Part shown: one piece after another, positions 47,737 to 58,017 of the stretch
Layout of the letters: each line of letters opens with the position of its first letter
How positions within the stretch are numbered: position 1 is the first letter of the stretch
Source: an uncultured Bartonella sp.
Lineage (GTDB): Bacteria > Pseudomonadota > Alphaproteobacteria > Rhizobiales > Rhizobiaceae
Direction of reading: 5' to 3'
Length of the DNA: 64,000 nucleotides
Assembly: GCF_945277285.1 (NCBI RefSeq)
Contig: NZ_CALYPR010000001.1
Location: 1,054,001 to 1,118,000 of the forward strand
The notes under the pieces: generated by a model
Seen by the model: the letters and a program-made list of their open reading frames with translations, nothing else
Database searches by the model: none
What the model was told of the DNA's origin: nothing
Made by a program: the position numbers and the translations under genes

Positions 47737-49353
47737 ATGACTGTGACATCGAAACATATTCCAGCCCCCGATCTTCTTCGGGTGCGTCGAGCTCTTATTT
47801 CCGTATCGGACAAAACCGGCCTTATTGATTTTGCTACCAGGCTTCATCAATATGGTATTGAACTCATTTCGACCGGCGGCACGGCAAAAGCCCTGGCTGA
47901 AGCAGGTTTGCCGGTCAAGGATGTTTCCGAGATTACCAATTTTCCGGAGATCATGGATGGTCGCGTAAAAACGCTTCATCCGGCAATTCATGGCGGGATA
48001 CTCGCCATTCGGGATGACCCGGAACATCAGGCAGCTATGAAAGAACATAAAATTGTCGGCATCGACCTTGTTGTTGTCAACCTTTATCCGTTTGAAGAAA
48101 CGAGACTTTCAGGTGCCGATAGTGAGACGATTGTCGAAAATATAGATATTGGTGGACCAGCCATGATTCGGGCGGCGGCCAAAAACCATGCTTATGTCAC
48201 GGTTATAACTGACAATGATGATTATGATTTGCTGTTGGCCGAACTTGATAAATATGACGGCAGCCTGAAATTGGCATTCCGCCGCATGTTGGCAGCGCGT
48301 GCCTTCGCCCGTACTGCAGCTTATGATGCCGCAATATCGAACTGGTTTGCTGAAGAACTTGAAATTGATACACCAAAATGGCGGGCTTTTGGCGGTAAAC
48401 TCGAAACAATCATGCGTTATGGAGAAAATCCGCATCAAAAAGCCGGCTTCTACCTTACCGGTGAAAAACGCTACGGTGTATCAACTGCACAAGTTTTGCA
48501 AGGTAAGCAGCTTTCCTATAATAATATCAATGACACTGATGCGGCTTTTGAAACGGTCGCCGAGTTTGATCCGAACAAGTGTGCTGCAGTTGCGATTATC
48601 AAACACGCAAACCCGTGCGGGGTAGCCAAAGCCAAAACCCTCAAGGAAGCTTATCTTAAAGCTTTGGCTTGCGATTCCGTTTCGGCTTTCGGCGGCATTA
48701 TCGCTCTCAACCAGCCGCTTGACGAAGATTGTGCAGCAGAAATCACCAAAATTTTTACCGAAGTTATCATTGCTCCCGATGCAACCCAGAGTGCCCGCGA
48801 AATTATTGCAAAGAAGAAAAATTTACGACTTTTGATTACCGGTGGCTTACCGGATCCACGCGCCCCCGGATTGACGGCAAGGACAGTTTCTGGTGGTCTG
48901 CTTGTGCAAACACGCGACAATGGTGTGATAGATGATCTTGAATTAAAAGTAGTCACCAAACGTCAACCGACTGAACAGGAATTGATTGATTTGAAGTTTG
49001 CTTTCCAAGTTGCAAAACACGTCAAATCCAATGCTATTGTCTATGTAAAAGACAATGCGACAGTGGGCATTGGAGCCGGGCAGATGAGCCGCGTTGATTC
49101 AGCCCGTATTGCTGCCCATAAAGCGCTGGATGCGGCAAAAATTGCAGGCAGAAGCGAGCCATTGACAAAAGGGTCTGTTGTCGCCTCTGATGCTTTTTTC
49201 CCGTTTGCTGACGGGTTATTATCGGCGGTTGAAGCGGGTGCTACGGCGGTTATCCAACCCGGCGGGTCAATTCGCGATGACGAAGTTATTGCTGCTGCCG
49301 ATGAAAACGGCATTGCAATGGTCTTCACCGGCATGCGGCATTTCCGCCACTGA
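47737..49353 (+). CDS. purH: Bifunctional AICAR transformylase / IMP cyclohydrolase
   Basis: 538 residues, the usual size. It performs the last two steps of IMP synthesis. The N-terminal IMP cyclohydrolase ([45 protein letters not shown]) is followed by the AICAR transformylase ([10 protein letters not shown] with the catalytic Lys-His, [10 protein letters not shown], then a final GMRHFRH). The start is ATG 47737 after GGGACA. It ends at a strong terminator. Confidence 0.98.
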   Translation: MTVTSKHIPAPDLLRVRRALISVSDKTGLIDFATRLHQYGIELISTGGTAKALAEAGLPVKDVSEITNFPEIMDGRVKTLHPAIHGGILAIRDDPEHQAAMKEHKIVGIDLVVVNLYPFEETRLSGADSETIVENIDIGGPAMIRAAAKNHAYVTVITDNDDYDLLLAELDKYDGSLKLAFRRMLAARAFARTAAYDAAISNWFAEELEIDTPKWRAFGGKLETIMRYGENPHQKAGFYLTGEKRYGVSTAQVLQGKQLSYNNINDTDAAFETVAEFDPNKCAAVAIIKHANPCGVAKAKTLKEAYLKALACDSVSAFGGIIALNQPLDEDCAAEITKIFTEVIIAPDATQSAREIIAKKKNLRLLITGGLPDPRAPGLTARTVSGGLLVQTRDNGVIDDLELKVVTKRQPTEQELIDLKFAFQVAKHVKSNAIVYVKDNATVGIGAGQMSRVDSARIAAHKALDAAKIAGRSEPLTKGSVVASDAFFPFADGLLSAVEAGATAVIQPGGSIRDDEVIAAADENGIAMVFTGMRHFRH

Positions 49354-49387
49354 TTGATTGGCTAAAAACGTTATTTTAAACTTCTTT

Positions 49388-49421
49388 AAAAGCTGTCATT
49401 GCGATCTATGGCAGCTTTTTT
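49388..49421 (+). terminator. Rho-independent terminator of purH
   Basis: AAAAGCTGTCAT (49388-49399) and ATGGCAGCTTTT (49408-49419) form a 12-bp stem with one G-U pair and an eight-base loop, followed by T residues, 35 bases after the stop. Confidence 0.9.
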
Positions 49422-50014
49422 TGAAAGTAAAATTTTGATGGCTTCCGGATTTCAGCCACCATATAAAATCCGGCTAAAATCCGATGGGATATATTTTTGT
49501 AAACGTCATCTCCCGAATATGGGCGATATAAGCTGTAACACACGATATGCTGAACACGCTACTGTGTCCGTCAGTTCCTCAGCACATATTTTCGACCCAT
49601 CTGTGGTTCTTTTTCATGGTGTCCTGCACCTTTGGTGATGCCAGCCAAGCTAAACAAAAAATTAACCATAATTTATGTAATTTTATAGAAAACATCAGTG
49701 TTCTTTAAGTTATTTTATTAACAAAAAAAGAATTTCTTTCTACCAAAAATGTAATTTGGTTCACTTTAAAACATTTTTTTGTCATTTTCGAAAAAATCCG
49801 AGTGGGAAAATGGTATTTTATTTCTCTATTAAGGCTAATTGAACGAAAATGAGGCAAAAATCCGACAATTCTTAACAAAATATGACTAAAAAAATTGCAG
49901 AATGCTTAAACATTGCACATCAGCTATGCAAACTTGTCACTCCTCAATCCATGATAGCAAGACTATATATCCCTCAACAAATCCGATCATAATAGTATAA
50001 ATTAGGTGAGTGTC
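49422..50014. other. Long AT-rich leader region before the DUF1127 gene
   Basis: 593 bases with no convincing gene; a 79-codon frame at 49399-49638 has no family resemblance and begins inside the purH terminator. The second half is strongly AT-rich. A region at 49910-49985 with several tandem short motifs probably holds the promoter of the DUF1127 gene. Such length before a 47-residue gene leaves space for an unrecognised small RNA. Confidence 0.4.
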
Positions 50015-50158
50015 ATGAATCTTCTTCGTAGTTTTAATAAATGGCGCCGTTATCGTACAACCTATAATGAATTGAGCCGTCTTTCAGCTCATGAATTAAA
50101 CGATCTTGGCATTTCGCGGTCCGAAATTGCTGCAATTGCACGGCGTACTGCACGCTAA
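50015..50158 (+). CDS. DUF1127 (YjiS-like) small basic protein
   Basis: 47 residues. ATG at 50015 follows TAGGTGAG. The Arg-rich start (LLRSFNKWRRYR) and the core ELSRLSAHELNDLGISRSEI are the DUF1127 signature. Related alphaproteobacterial peptides bind RNA and influence sRNA turnover or nutrient responses (established for a few members). It stands alone between a long non-coding stretch and two terminator hairpins, which suggests strong, separate expression. Confidence 0.92.
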   Translation: MNLLRSFNKWRRYRTTYNELSRLSAHELNDLGISRSEIAAIARRTAR

Positions 50159-50196
50159 AAACTTACAGAGCCTTTTCCCCTCGGGCTTCTGTATGG

Positions 50197-50226
50197 AAAG
50201 CCTTTCCTTCCCTTGAGGCTTTCTTT
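50197..50226 (+). terminator. First hairpin after the DUF1127 gene
   Basis: AAAGCCT (50197-50203) and AGGCTTT (50216-50222) form a 7-bp stem with a 12-base loop, followed by CTTTTC. It is weaker than the second hairpin just downstream. Confidence 0.55.
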
Positions 50227-50230
50227 TCGT

Positions 50231-50267
50231 AACGTCTGCTGCTCTCCCGCAGCAGGCGTTTTATTTT
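50231..50267 (+). terminator. Strong terminator after the DUF1127 gene
   Basis: AACGTCTGCTGC (50231-50242) and GCAGCAGGCGTT (50249-50260) form a 12-bp stem with one G-U pair and a six-base loop, followed by TTATTTTT. Confidence 0.9.
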
Positions 50268-50303
50268 TACCAAAACTTGGCCGTCGGGCAGGCGATTATT
50301 CGA

Positions 50304-51197
50304 TTATTTTGCCTTGTTCAAAGTTTTATTTTGTTTCTGGTCTTGGCTGCCATGGCGTTGTTTTTCACGCAGGAAAGTAAGCAGACTTGAGGCCATGATA
50401 AGCAAAATGCCTATAGCCATGGGCATGTCGAGTTGGTCGTTGAAAATGAAATAGCCGAAAAGGATTGCCCATATCATTTGGCTATATTGAGGTGTTGCAA
50501 TGGCAATGGCTGGTACAAGCCGTGCCGCAGCCATCAAGAAAAGGGCACCGAGCGCGGCAAGCAAACCATAACCGGCAAGATAGAGCCATTCTATACCTTT
50601 AGGTTCGATGTAGTGGGGGATGCTTAACATTCCGCAAATGACAATTGAACCAATAATGCCACTCGAATAAAGGGTGATACGTTTTTCCTTCCCTCCCATA
50701 TGGCGAACGATGATGATTGAAATTGCTCCGCTTAAGCCCGCAAAAACCGCGCCGATATGGCCGATATTGAGTTCACGGAAGCCCGGCCGCAAAACAATGA
50801 GCACGCCTAGAAATCCGATGATAATGGCTAACCAGCGTCGCCAGCCGATGGGTTCTTTCAAAAATATCATGGAAAGTATACTGACAAAAAGGGGCTGCAA
50901 GAAAATCAATGTGAATGCTTCTGCCATCGAAAGATGCGTAAAAGCTGTTACACTGCCAATCACACCGAATGCACCGGAAATTGTCCTTAGAAACCACATT
51001 GCCCAGTTTTTAGAACGGATAATATCGATCCACTGATTATCATGACTTTTGAGAAACGGAATGACTATAATTCCGGCCAACGCACCATAAAAGGCTGTTT
51101 CATAAGGCGGGAAGGCGCCATCGATAAATTTGACGCAGGCATCACTCACCGCATAGGCCGCGTAAGAGGCAAATGAAAGAAACACACCATAAAACAT
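50304..51197 (-). CDS. EamA/DMT-family transporter (10 TM)
   Basis: 297 residues with ten hydrophobic helices in two EamA repeats; the first repeat has AVSDACVKFIDGAFPPYETAFYGAL and the second begins near GAISIIIVRHMGGKEKR. The Lys/Gln-rich C-terminal tail lies in the cytoplasm. DMT exporters carry amino acids, metabolites or drugs, and the substrate cannot be set. It is separated by 271 bases from another DMT gene on the same strand; the two proteins are not close copies. Confidence 0.9.
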   Translation of the reverse strand: MFYGVFLSFASYAAYAVSDACVKFIDGAFPPYETAFYGALAGIIVIPFLKSHDNQWIDIIRSKNWAMWFLRTISGAFGVIGSVTAFTHLSMAEAFTLIFLQPLFVSILSMIFLKEPIGWRRWLAIIIGFLGVLIVLRPGFRELNIGHIGAVFAGLSGAISIIIVRHMGGKEKRITLYSSGIIGSIVICGMLSIPHYIEPKGIEWLYLAGYGLLAALGALFLMAAARLVPAIAIATPQYSQMIWAILFGYFIFNDQLDMPMAIGILLIMASSLLTFLREKQRHGSQDQKQNKTLNKAK

Positions 51198-51468
51198 TCG
51201 TTACCTTCCAATGTGCTTTTGTTTCGGCACTTTGGATTATCCATATGATGACAAGAAAAAAAAAGAAAAGAGGATCTTGTTATTTTATCAGTCGAACATC
51301 TTCGGGTTTTTTAAATCGGAACGTCTGTCCGAATTATTGTTACGTCAGAGCAATGTTCACATCTGATGGTGTGACCAGCAGGGGGTGTCAAGCTCGAGCA
51401 AATGATGGAGAAAATACGCAACAGTTTTATATCGTTCTGTTATCGGATTTTCCAAAAGTTCGCAAATA

Positions 51469-52356
51469 TCAATCTGAAATTGTTTGACGTTTCGATTTGA
51501 AAATCAAATTTTTTGAGGCGAGTACAGCGCCGCCGGTAATCAAGAGGCAAGCAACCAAAAGACGCCATGTCGGTTCGGCAAGGCCAGTTGCCACCATAAT
51601 CACTGTTGAAAGCAATGGTGCGCTATAGCTTGCAACACCCAACAGCTGGATATTGCCGCGTTTAACACCAAAATCCCAACAATAGAAAGCAAGACCCACC
51701 GGAAAGAGGCCAAGTAATAATACCGCCAGCCATTGACCGCTGTTTGCCGGTAGAATAAACTGTTCTTTGAATATAAAGTGGCAAATAAAAGCCAGAAGCG
51801 ATGTGATAAGGCAAAAGGCTGCCACAATGGTGGTGGGAACTTGCGCCATTCTGCGTGACAGAAGAGAATAGGAAGCCCATGCAACAGCACTTCCCAAAGC
51901 AACAAGATAGCCGAAGCTATTTTTCTCGTCGATAACAAAACCGCCTTTTCCGGCAATAACCAATACCATTCCGGAAAAACCGAGAAAGGCACCCAAAACA
52001 TGAAACCAGCGCAGTTTTTCTCCGGGCATCAGCGCAGAGCCGAGCACGATCAACAGCGGCCATAAATAATTAATAAGGGCAGCATCAACAGGTGGCGCAT
52101 TGCGCATTGCTGTAAAATAAAGGAAGTGATAACCGAACAAACCTCCCACCCCGACTGCCCAAACAACGAAAGGTTGTTTAAGGTCCGTTAATGTTTCAGG
52201 ATGTTTGATCCACATAAAAACACCCGGAAGCGAGCCGATGAAAAAAGTTATAGCAGTTAATAAAAGCGAGGGAACTTTTCCGGAAAAAGCCGTCAATGTC
52301 GCCAGAAGCGACCACATGAGGATTGCCAGAAAACCGACTCCTGTCGCTTTATTCAT
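51469..52356 (-). CDS. EamA/DMT-family transporter, YddG-like
   Basis: 295 residues, ten helices. MNKATGVGFLAILMWSLLATL, NYLWPLLIVLGSALMPGEKLRW and FYCWDFGVKRGNIQLLGVASY are the blocks seen in YddG-type exporters of aromatic and related amino acids. Its start overlaps the end of the SURF1 gene by eight bases, so the two are co-transcribed, which is unexpected for unrelated functions. Confidence 0.88.
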   Translation of the reverse strand: MNKATGVGFLAILMWSLLATLTAFSGKVPSLLLTAITFFIGSLPGVFMWIKHPETLTDLKQPFVVWAVGVGGLFGYHFLYFTAMRNAPPVDAALINYLWPLLIVLGSALMPGEKLRWFHVLGAFLGFSGMVLVIAGKGGFVIDEKNSFGYLVALGSAVAWASYSLLSRRMAQVPTTIVAAFCLITSLLAFICHFIFKEQFILPANSGQWLAVLLLGLFPVGLAFYCWDFGVKRGNIQLLGVASYSAPLLSTVIMVATGLAEPTWRLLVACLLITGGAVLASKNLIFKSKRQTISD

Positions 52357-53122
52357 TAGTTACTCCGCGTCGACGTCTTTTTTCGGTTATAATAAGAAAT
52401 ATAGATGCCGCAAAAACACCGATTGCCAAGGTAAACCAGGTAATAGCATAGCTCAAATGGTTGTTGGGAAAGCTGACAACAGTCAAACCGCCAATTGGCA
52501 AGCCACCGATATTTTTTGTTTTATCAGCATCAATAAAATAGGGGGCAACGTCTGTCAGACCAACCTTTTTTGCCATCGCCGGCAATTGCCGTGTGTACCA
52601 GATATCATTATCCGGATCGTTCTTGCGGGGGAAAAAACCGCCACCTTCGCTCATGCGTAAAAGACCGGTCACTGTAGTTTCACCTTCTATATTGCCAGCT
52701 TTTCTTGATGGCTTTTCGCGGTCATCCATAGGGATAAAACCCCGATTGATAAAAGTAACAGACCCGTCTTTTGTTTGCATCGGAGTTAAAACCCAGTACC
52801 CCATTTCCTCATTGGCAATGGTAACAACCAGAACCTCTTTATCATTTAAAAAATGACCGGTCAGCGTGACTGGAAGGTACTCGTCTTTGTCATAGGTAAC
52901 ATTCGGCCACTCTTCTTTAGTTGGTGCCGCCGTGGGCTTAAGATGGATTCGTTCATCAACCTTTTTAATCAGATTTTCTTTCCAGCCAAGTCGCTCGACT
53001 TGCCAGACACCCAATGAACAAAAGGTACAAAAAAAGAATAGACACAAAAAGCCGAAAATACCCAAAAATATCGGGGAACGGCCACGTGAAGGTTTAAAAT
53101 CTGTTTTAACTTCAGTCATCAT
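52349..53122 (-). CDS. SURF1-family cytochrome oxidase assembly protein
   Basis: 257 residues. SURF1 topology: one N-terminal helix (about 18-40) and one C-terminal helix (about 228-248) flank a periplasmic domain with LGVWQVERLGWKENLI, then VLTPMQTKDGSVTFINRGFIP and the final NNHLSYAITWFTLA, each a SURF1 hallmark. It helps insert heme a into aa3-type oxidase. No oxidase genes are in the window. Two adjacent ATGs (53122 and 53119) are possible starts. Confidence 0.94.
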   Translation of the reverse strand: MMTEVKTDFKPSRGRSPIFLGIFGFLCLFFFCTFCSLGVWQVERLGWKENLIKKVDERIHLKPTAAPTKEEWPNVTYDKDEYLPVTLTGHFLNDKEVLVVTIANEEMGYWVLTPMQTKDGSVTFINRGFIPMDDREKPSRKAGNIEGETTVTGLLRMSEGGGFFPRKNDPDNDIWYTRQLPAMAKKVGLTDVAPYFIDADKTKNIGGLPIGGLTVVSFPNNHLSYAITWFTLAIGVFAASIFLIITEKRRRRGVTNE

Positions 53123-53198
53123 AATATTCTTTTATCATAGGTTTACGTTAAAAAAACAGCTTTCTTATGCTTTTACATTTACGACTACGTGAAAACTC

Positions 53199-53227
53199 TT
53201 GACCTTTTCGCTCAACCCCCCTATAGA
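53199..53227 (+). promoter_or_regulatory. Sigma-70-type promoter of rpmB
   Basis: TTGACC (53199-53204), a 17-base spacer and TATAGA (53222-53227) lie about 105 bases before the rpmB start. Spacing and hexamers are close to the housekeeping consensus. It is divergent from the SURF1 gene. Confidence 0.75.
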
Positions 53228-53332
53228 AACCCAACTTACCAATTTTGGGGAAGTTAATCTGTGTGCGCGTTCAAGCAATTTTCAACACGCCTATCGGTTG
53301 GCTCTCTCTATTAGAATTTGAAGGTGAAACCT

Positions 53333-53626
53333 ATGTCCCGCGCCTGCGAATTGACTGGAAAAACAGTCCAATATGGCAACAATGTCAGCCACGCAAACAA
53401 CAAATCGCGTCGCCGTTTTTTGCCGAATCTTTGCAATGTTACTTTAATCTCTGATACGCTTGAAAAGAGCTATCGTCTGCGTGTTTCAGCAAATGCCTTG
53501 CGCTCTGTTGAACATCGCGGCGGTCTTGATGCCTTTCTTATCAAGTCCGGCGACAAGGAATTGTCACAGCGCGCTCGTTTGTTGAAGCGCCAGATTGAAA
53601 AGAAGCTGGCCGGACAGGCTGCTTAA
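53333..53626 (+). CDS. rpmB: 50S ribosomal protein L28
   Basis: 97 residues. [25 protein letters not shown] is the L28 N-terminus, and the alphaproteobacterial length includes the [19 protein letters not shown] segment. ATG at 53333 follows GAAGGTG; the frame is open a little further upstream without function. Flanked by a consensus promoter and a strong terminator. Confidence 0.98.
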   Translation: MSRACELTGKTVQYGNNVSHANNKSRRRFLPNLCNVTLISDTLEKSYRLRVSANALRSVEHRGGLDAFLIKSGDKELSQRARLLKRQIEKKLAGQAA

Positions 53627-53650
53627 ACATTTCCGATTATTGATTCGTCT

Positions 53651-53678
53651 AAAGGGCCGAACTTGTCGGCCCTTTTTT
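53651..53678 (+). terminator. Rho-independent terminator of rpmB
   Basis: AAAGGGCCGA (53651-53660) and TCGGCCCTTT (53666-53675) form a 10-bp stem with a five-base loop and a trailing T run, 25 bases after the stop. Confidence 0.92.
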
Positions 53679-53704
53679 CTGGTTCCATCACCCAGGGTAA
53701 AAAA

Positions 53705-54355
53705 ATGAAGCAGACTCAACATCTCCTTTTTGCGATTTTCGCTATGTGCATGGCGGTAACAGCATCCAATATTTTGGTGCAATATCCGTTTCACTGGTTC
53801 GGATTTGAGCATCTTTTGACTTATGGGGCTTTTACCTACCCGTTTGCTTTTCTTATTAATGACCTGACAAATCGCCGTTACGGCCCGCGTGCGGCACGAC
53901 GTATCGTCTATGCCGGTTTTGTGGCTGGTCTCGTTGTTTCATGGATTTTGGCTAGTCCGAGAATAGCCATTGCCTCGGGTACGGCTTTTCTTTTTGCTCA
54001 ATTGCTTGATATTCTGGTGTTTAATCCGCTACGGCGCAAAACCTGGTGGATTGCCCCTCTTGCTGCGGCTATAACCGGTTCGGCTTTGGATACGGTGTGG
54101 TTTTTTGCTGTAGCATTTTCCAGCCACTTTTCCTTCATTGACGCGTTAACTGGCTATAGTGACAGTTCAAACACAACAATGACCAGCTTGATGGGCATGG
54201 AGATACCGGTCTGGTTGTCATTATCATTTGGCGATTTTGGTGTGAAACTGTTTATGGGGCTATTGATGCTCGTGCCTTACGGAACAATTCTGGCAATTTT
54301 TATGCCCGATATCTATTATGGTAAAACCAATCAAGAGAGCGATCAGACCATTTGA
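53705..54355 (+). CDS. yhhQ: Queuosine precursor transporter, YhhQ/VUT family
   Basis: 216 residues, about six helices. ATG 53705 follows AGGG; the frame upstream of it lies in the rpmB terminator. Family blocks are AVTASNILVQYPFHW, TYPFAFLINDLTNRRYG near 45-62 and SALDTVWFFAVAF near 135. It imports queuine precursors such as preQ0 or preQ1 for tRNA modification. No preQ1 riboswitch was recognised; the space after the rpmB terminator is too short for one. Confidence 0.92.
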   Translation: MKQTQHLLFAIFAMCMAVTASNILVQYPFHWFGFEHLLTYGAFTYPFAFLINDLTNRRYGPRAARRIVYAGFVAGLVVSWILASPRIAIASGTAFLFAQLLDILVFNPLRRKTWWIAPLAAAITGSALDTVWFFAVAFSSHFSFIDALTGYSDSSNTTMTSLMGMEIPVWLSLSFGDFGVKLFMGLLMLVPYGTILAIFMPDIYYGKTNQESDQTI

Positions 54356-54971
54356 ACAAGAATGGATCACGCTTGCCAATTATGCCTTTATCAATGCTCG
54401 ATACCATAAAATAATAGAAAAGGATGGGGAGAGTCTTAACAATGTGCCGGTAGAACATAAACTCCGGCACCCAGATGTGGCACTAATATTTTTTTCGGCA
54501 TTATCAGGATGGTTCAATCGAAACAGGACTTCATGGTTTAACTTTTCGGTGATGAGCCCGGTCAATTGAAAAATAAAAAAGGCTGACAAAAATTCTATCT
54601 AGTCTCTCCGGCTTTAATTTTTAATGTTGTCTTTTGAAAGGCTGTAGAATTTCAAACATCGAAAATCGGAATATGCGGCTATCGGCCGCTAAAACAAACG
54701 AATGCTGACAACAACACCGAAATTTCATAATTGGCGAAAAATTTTAGCCCGTCAAAAGCATGATAAGAGGCACTTGTTTTTCAAGCGATGATTATTTCGC
54801 ATGGATATGCGCGGCTTCTTATTATTAGGAGAAGGTGGTTTTACCGTTTATTCCAATCAGGCGTGGCGAACTGAAACCGATAATAAAATTATGATCTCTT
54901 CAATAGTTACTATGCACATGAACGATACAGATGCTCCATCGTTTTACGGGCATAGGAACTGGTTTAATTTA
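54356..54971. other. Intergenic region between convergent yhhQ and cobT
   Basis: 616 bases between two convergent stops. Short frames exist (54318-54569 and the start of 54801-55199), but none resembles a known protein, and the second runs antisense into cobT. No tRNA or paired repeat was recognised. It may contain remnants of a lost gene. Confidence 0.45.
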
Positions 54972-56846
54972 TTAAGAGCGACGGGATTTTTTATCGTCAA
55001 ACAGGCTCGCCAGTTGTTCCGTCATCGCGCCGGCAAGTTCTTCCGCATCGACAATTGTCACTGCGCGTTGATAGTAACGCGTAACATCGTGACCGATACC
55101 GATAGCAATCAGTTCGACCGGCGAATGCGCTTCTATCTCTTCAATCACGGCTCGAAGGTGTTTTTCCAGATAATTGCCGGGATTAACAGAAAGAGTTGAA
55201 TCATCGACTGGTGCACCGTCAGAAATCATCATCAGAATGCGGCGATATTCGCGCCGACCGAGCAGGCGCTGGTGGGCCCATATCAAAGCTTCGCCATCAA
55301 TATTTTCTTTTAATAACCCTTCCCGCATCATTAATCCCAGATTGCGTCTTGCCCGCCGCCATGGCGTATCGGCACTTTTATAGATGATGTGACGAAGATC
55401 ATTGAGGCGGCCGGGATTGGCCGGCTTGCCATTGGCAAGCCATTTTTCACGCGATTGACCACCTTTCCACGCTTTTGTTGTGAAGCCTAAAATTTCGACT
55501 TTGACACCGCAACGTTCCAACGTTCTGGCAAGAATATCGACACAGGTCGCCGCAACTGTGATGGGGCGCCCTCTCATCGAACCGGAATTGTCAATGACCA
55601 GTGAAACAACAGTGTCGCGAAAATCGGTATCCCGTTCCTGTTTGAAAGAAAGCGGTTGTGTCGGGTCAATAACGACACGCGGCAATCTTGCCGAATCTAG
55701 ATAGCCTTCTTCAAGATCGAAATTCCAAGATCTGTTTTGCTGTGCCATTAGTCGCCTTTGCAGGCGGTTTGCAAGTTTACCGACCGCACCTTGAAGGTTG
55801 GTAAGCTGCTTATCAAGGAAAGCACGCAATTTGGTAAGCTCTTCCATATCGCAAAGCTCGGCTGCTTCCACTTCTTCGTCAAATTCGTGGGTATAAACCT
55901 TGTAATCGCCAAGCTCGCTCATATCGGAAAATGGCGGTTGCGGGCGCTTGGTCTGGCCGGGTGTCTGTTCTGTATCTATCTCTTCGGAATCGCCACCATC
56001 ATCATCGGCAGCGTCGGCAGCTTCCATATCACCATCTTCGGCATCTTCATCAACATCGTCAGAAGGTTCGCTTTCGGTTTTATCGGAGCCTTCCTGTTCC
56101 TTTGAATCGCCATCTTCATTTTCTTGGTGTTCGTCACTGTTATCTTCGTCTTCGCCGTCACTGTCCGACTGTTCGTCTTCCAGATTGTCAGCAAGTTGCA
56201 TCGCAGCCAGCATATTGCGCACGATGCGGGCAAACTTATCCTGATTATTGATATTTTTGGCCAAATCATCAAGGTCAGTGCCAACTTTCTCCTCGATCCA
56301 GTCCCGCCATAAATCAAGCACCGGACCCGCTTCTTGGGGAGGTTTGTGGCCGGTAATTTTTTCGCGCACGAGAAGCGCGATTGCTTCTTCAAGAGGTGCT
56401 TCTTCTTTTGTAGTAATAGCCTGATAATTGGCCCGCTTATATTTATCGGCAAGCATCGCATCAAGATTTTGAGCCATACCTTCCATAGCAAGTGTGCCAA
56501 TAGCCTCAACCCGTGCTTGTTCGACTGCATCAAATATTGCACGGGCTTCGGGCACTTGCGGCGCAAGATTTGAATGAATCTCGTTATCATGCCAGGCTTG
56601 GCGCAATGCCATTGAATCGGCAAGTCCGCGGGTAATAGCAAAATCGTCCATCGTCGGATGGCGCGGAATATCGGGAAGTCTTGCATGACCACCAACAATG
56701 GATGGCCGATCTTCGCCAAAAGCAACTTCCAATTCACGGTCACCGGAGACAGCACGCATACACACAGTGGTCGCCATTTTGAACGGCTCACTATTAATTA
56801 GTCCGGAAGGACGTTCGCGGCTATTATCTCCCGATTGTGCTGTCAT
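54972..56846 (-). CDS. cobT: Cobaltochelatase subunit CobT
   Basis: 624 residues. It is the VWA-domain partner of CobS in the aerobic cobaltochelatase, which inserts cobalt into hydrogenobyrinate diamide. An N-terminal helical domain is followed by a very acidic, low-complexity stretch (about 240-310, rich in Asp, Glu and Ser) and a C-terminal von Willebrand A domain with the MIDAS motif [11 protein letters not shown] near 455. ATG 56846 follows AGGAAA and lies 13 bases after cobS; the longer upstream frame overlaps cobS. The catalytic CobN is not in the window. Confidence 0.95.
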   Translation of the reverse strand: MTAQSGDNSRERPSGLINSEPFKMATTVCMRAVSGDRELEVAFGEDRPSIVGGHARLPDIPRHPTMDDFAITRGLADSMALRQAWHDNEIHSNLAPQVPEARAIFDAVEQARVEAIGTLAMEGMAQNLDAMLADKYKRANYQAITTKEEAPLEEAIALLVREKITGHKPPQEAGPVLDLWRDWIEEKVGTDLDDLAKNINNQDKFARIVRNMLAAMQLADNLEDEQSDSDGEDEDNSDEHQENEDGDSKEQEGSDKTESEPSDDVDEDAEDGDMEAADAADDDGGDSEEIDTEQTPGQTKRPQPPFSDMSELGDYKVYTHEFDEEVEAAELCDMEELTKLRAFLDKQLTNLQGAVGKLANRLQRRLMAQQNRSWNFDLEEGYLDSARLPRVVIDPTQPLSFKQERDTDFRDTVVSLVIDNSGSMRGRPITVAATCVDILARTLERCGVKVEILGFTTKAWKGGQSREKWLANGKPANPGRLNDLRHIIYKSADTPWRRARRNLGLMMREGLLKENIDGEALIWAHQRLLGRREYRRILMMISDGAPVDDSTLSVNPGNYLEKHLRAVIEEIEAHSPVELIAIGIGHDVTRYYQRAVTIVDAEELAGAMTEQLASLFDDKKSRRS

Positions 56847-56859
56847 AAACCGGTTTTCC

Positions 56860-57846
56860 TCATGACAGAACAGAATTGGCAAATGATTCAGGAAGTTCCT
56901 TACCAAAAGCGCGCTGGTAGAATTCGGCAACGATCGGGCGTTCCAGCTCGTCACATTTGTTCAAAAATGTCAGGCGGAAGGCAAAACCGAGATCCTTGAA
57001 AATTTCGGTATTTTCTGCCCATGTAATGACAGTACGCGGGCTCATGACCGTCGACAGGTCACCATTGATAAAAGCCTGTCTTGTCATATCGGCAACATGA
57101 ACCATTTGCGAAACGGTTTCACGTCCTTCCTTGGTACGGAATTCTTTGGCTTTGGCAAGAACAATGTTGACCTCATTATCATGCGGCAAATAGTTCAACG
57201 TCGTCACGATCGACCAGCGGTCCATCTGCGCCTGATTGATCTGCTGCGTTCCATGGTAAAGACCGGTTGTGTCACCCAGACCGATAGTGTTTGCCGTTGC
57301 AAACAGACGGAAAGCCGGATGCGGCGCAATAACACGGCTTTGGTCAAGTAATGTCAACCGGCCGGATGATTCCAAAACACGTTGGATAACAAACATGACA
57401 TCCGGCCGCCCGGCATCATATTCGTCGAAAACCAGTGCAACATTTTTCTGATAGGCCCATGGCAAAATACCATCCTGAAATTCGGTAACCTGCAAACCAT
57501 CCTTGATGACGATTGCATCCTTGCCGACAAGATCGATACGACTGACATGGCTATCTAGATTGACACGCACGCAAGGCCAATTGAGCCGCGCTGCTATCTG
57601 TTCGATATGGGTTGATTTACCGGTTCCGTGATAGCCGGAAACCATCACGCGGCGATTGAAAGCAAAACCGGCAAGAATAGCCAGAGTGGTTTCGCGGTCA
57701 AATAGATAATCAGGGTCGAGTTCGGGCACATATGGGTCAGTCTGGCTGAATGCGGGAACCTGCATATCGGTATCAATACCGAAAACTTCGCGTGCCGAAA
57801 CTGTTATATCCGGTACATTATCAATACCCAGATCATCCTTTGTCAT
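56860..57846 (-). CDS. cobS: Cobaltochelatase subunit CobS (AAA+ ATPase)
   Basis: 328 residues from the second of two adjacent ATGs, with GGAGG upstream. Walker A is [12 protein letters not shown] near 73, Walker B is [13 protein letters not shown] near 140, and the sensor block [17 protein letters not shown] is near 184. It forms hexameric rings with CobT that power CobN. In some relatives lacking cobalamin synthesis, CobS/CobT-like pairs persist alone. Confidence 0.96.
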   Translation of the reverse strand: MTKDDLGIDNVPDITVSAREVFGIDTDMQVPAFSQTDPYVPELDPDYLFDRETTLAILAGFAFNRRVMVSGYHGTGKSTHIEQIAARLNWPCVRVNLDSHVSRIDLVGKDAIVIKDGLQVTEFQDGILPWAYQKNVALVFDEYDAGRPDVMFVIQRVLESSGRLTLLDQSRVIAPHPAFRLFATANTIGLGDTTGLYHGTQQINQAQMDRWSIVTTLNYLPHDNEVNIVLAKAKEFRTKEGRETVSQMVHVADMTRQAFINGDLSTVMSPRTVITWAENTEIFKDLGFAFRLTFLNKCDELERPIVAEFYQRAFGKELPESFANSVLS

Positions 57847-58017
57847 CATGCCTCCATACGGATAAAAAACCGCTATACGAATTAAAAATCAACACATTCT
57901 ACGTGTATAATCTGTTTTCTTATGAAGAGCTATAAGCTCTGAACCTGTTATCAGACTGTTAGACGGGAATTTCAATGTCTTATGAAAAAGAATTATCGTC
58001 CCGTCTTCAATTTAATG

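Noticed and set aside
49399-49638. 79-codon frame after purH
   Set aside because: It begins inside the purH terminator stem and has no family resemblance or ribosome site.
54801-55199. 132-codon frame running antisense into cobT
   Set aside because: Most of it is antisense to the cobT C-terminus; no independent support.
55976-56791. 271-codon alternative frame in cobT
   Set aside because: It comes from the biased codons of the acidic CobT stretch; the CobT frame has clear family motifs.
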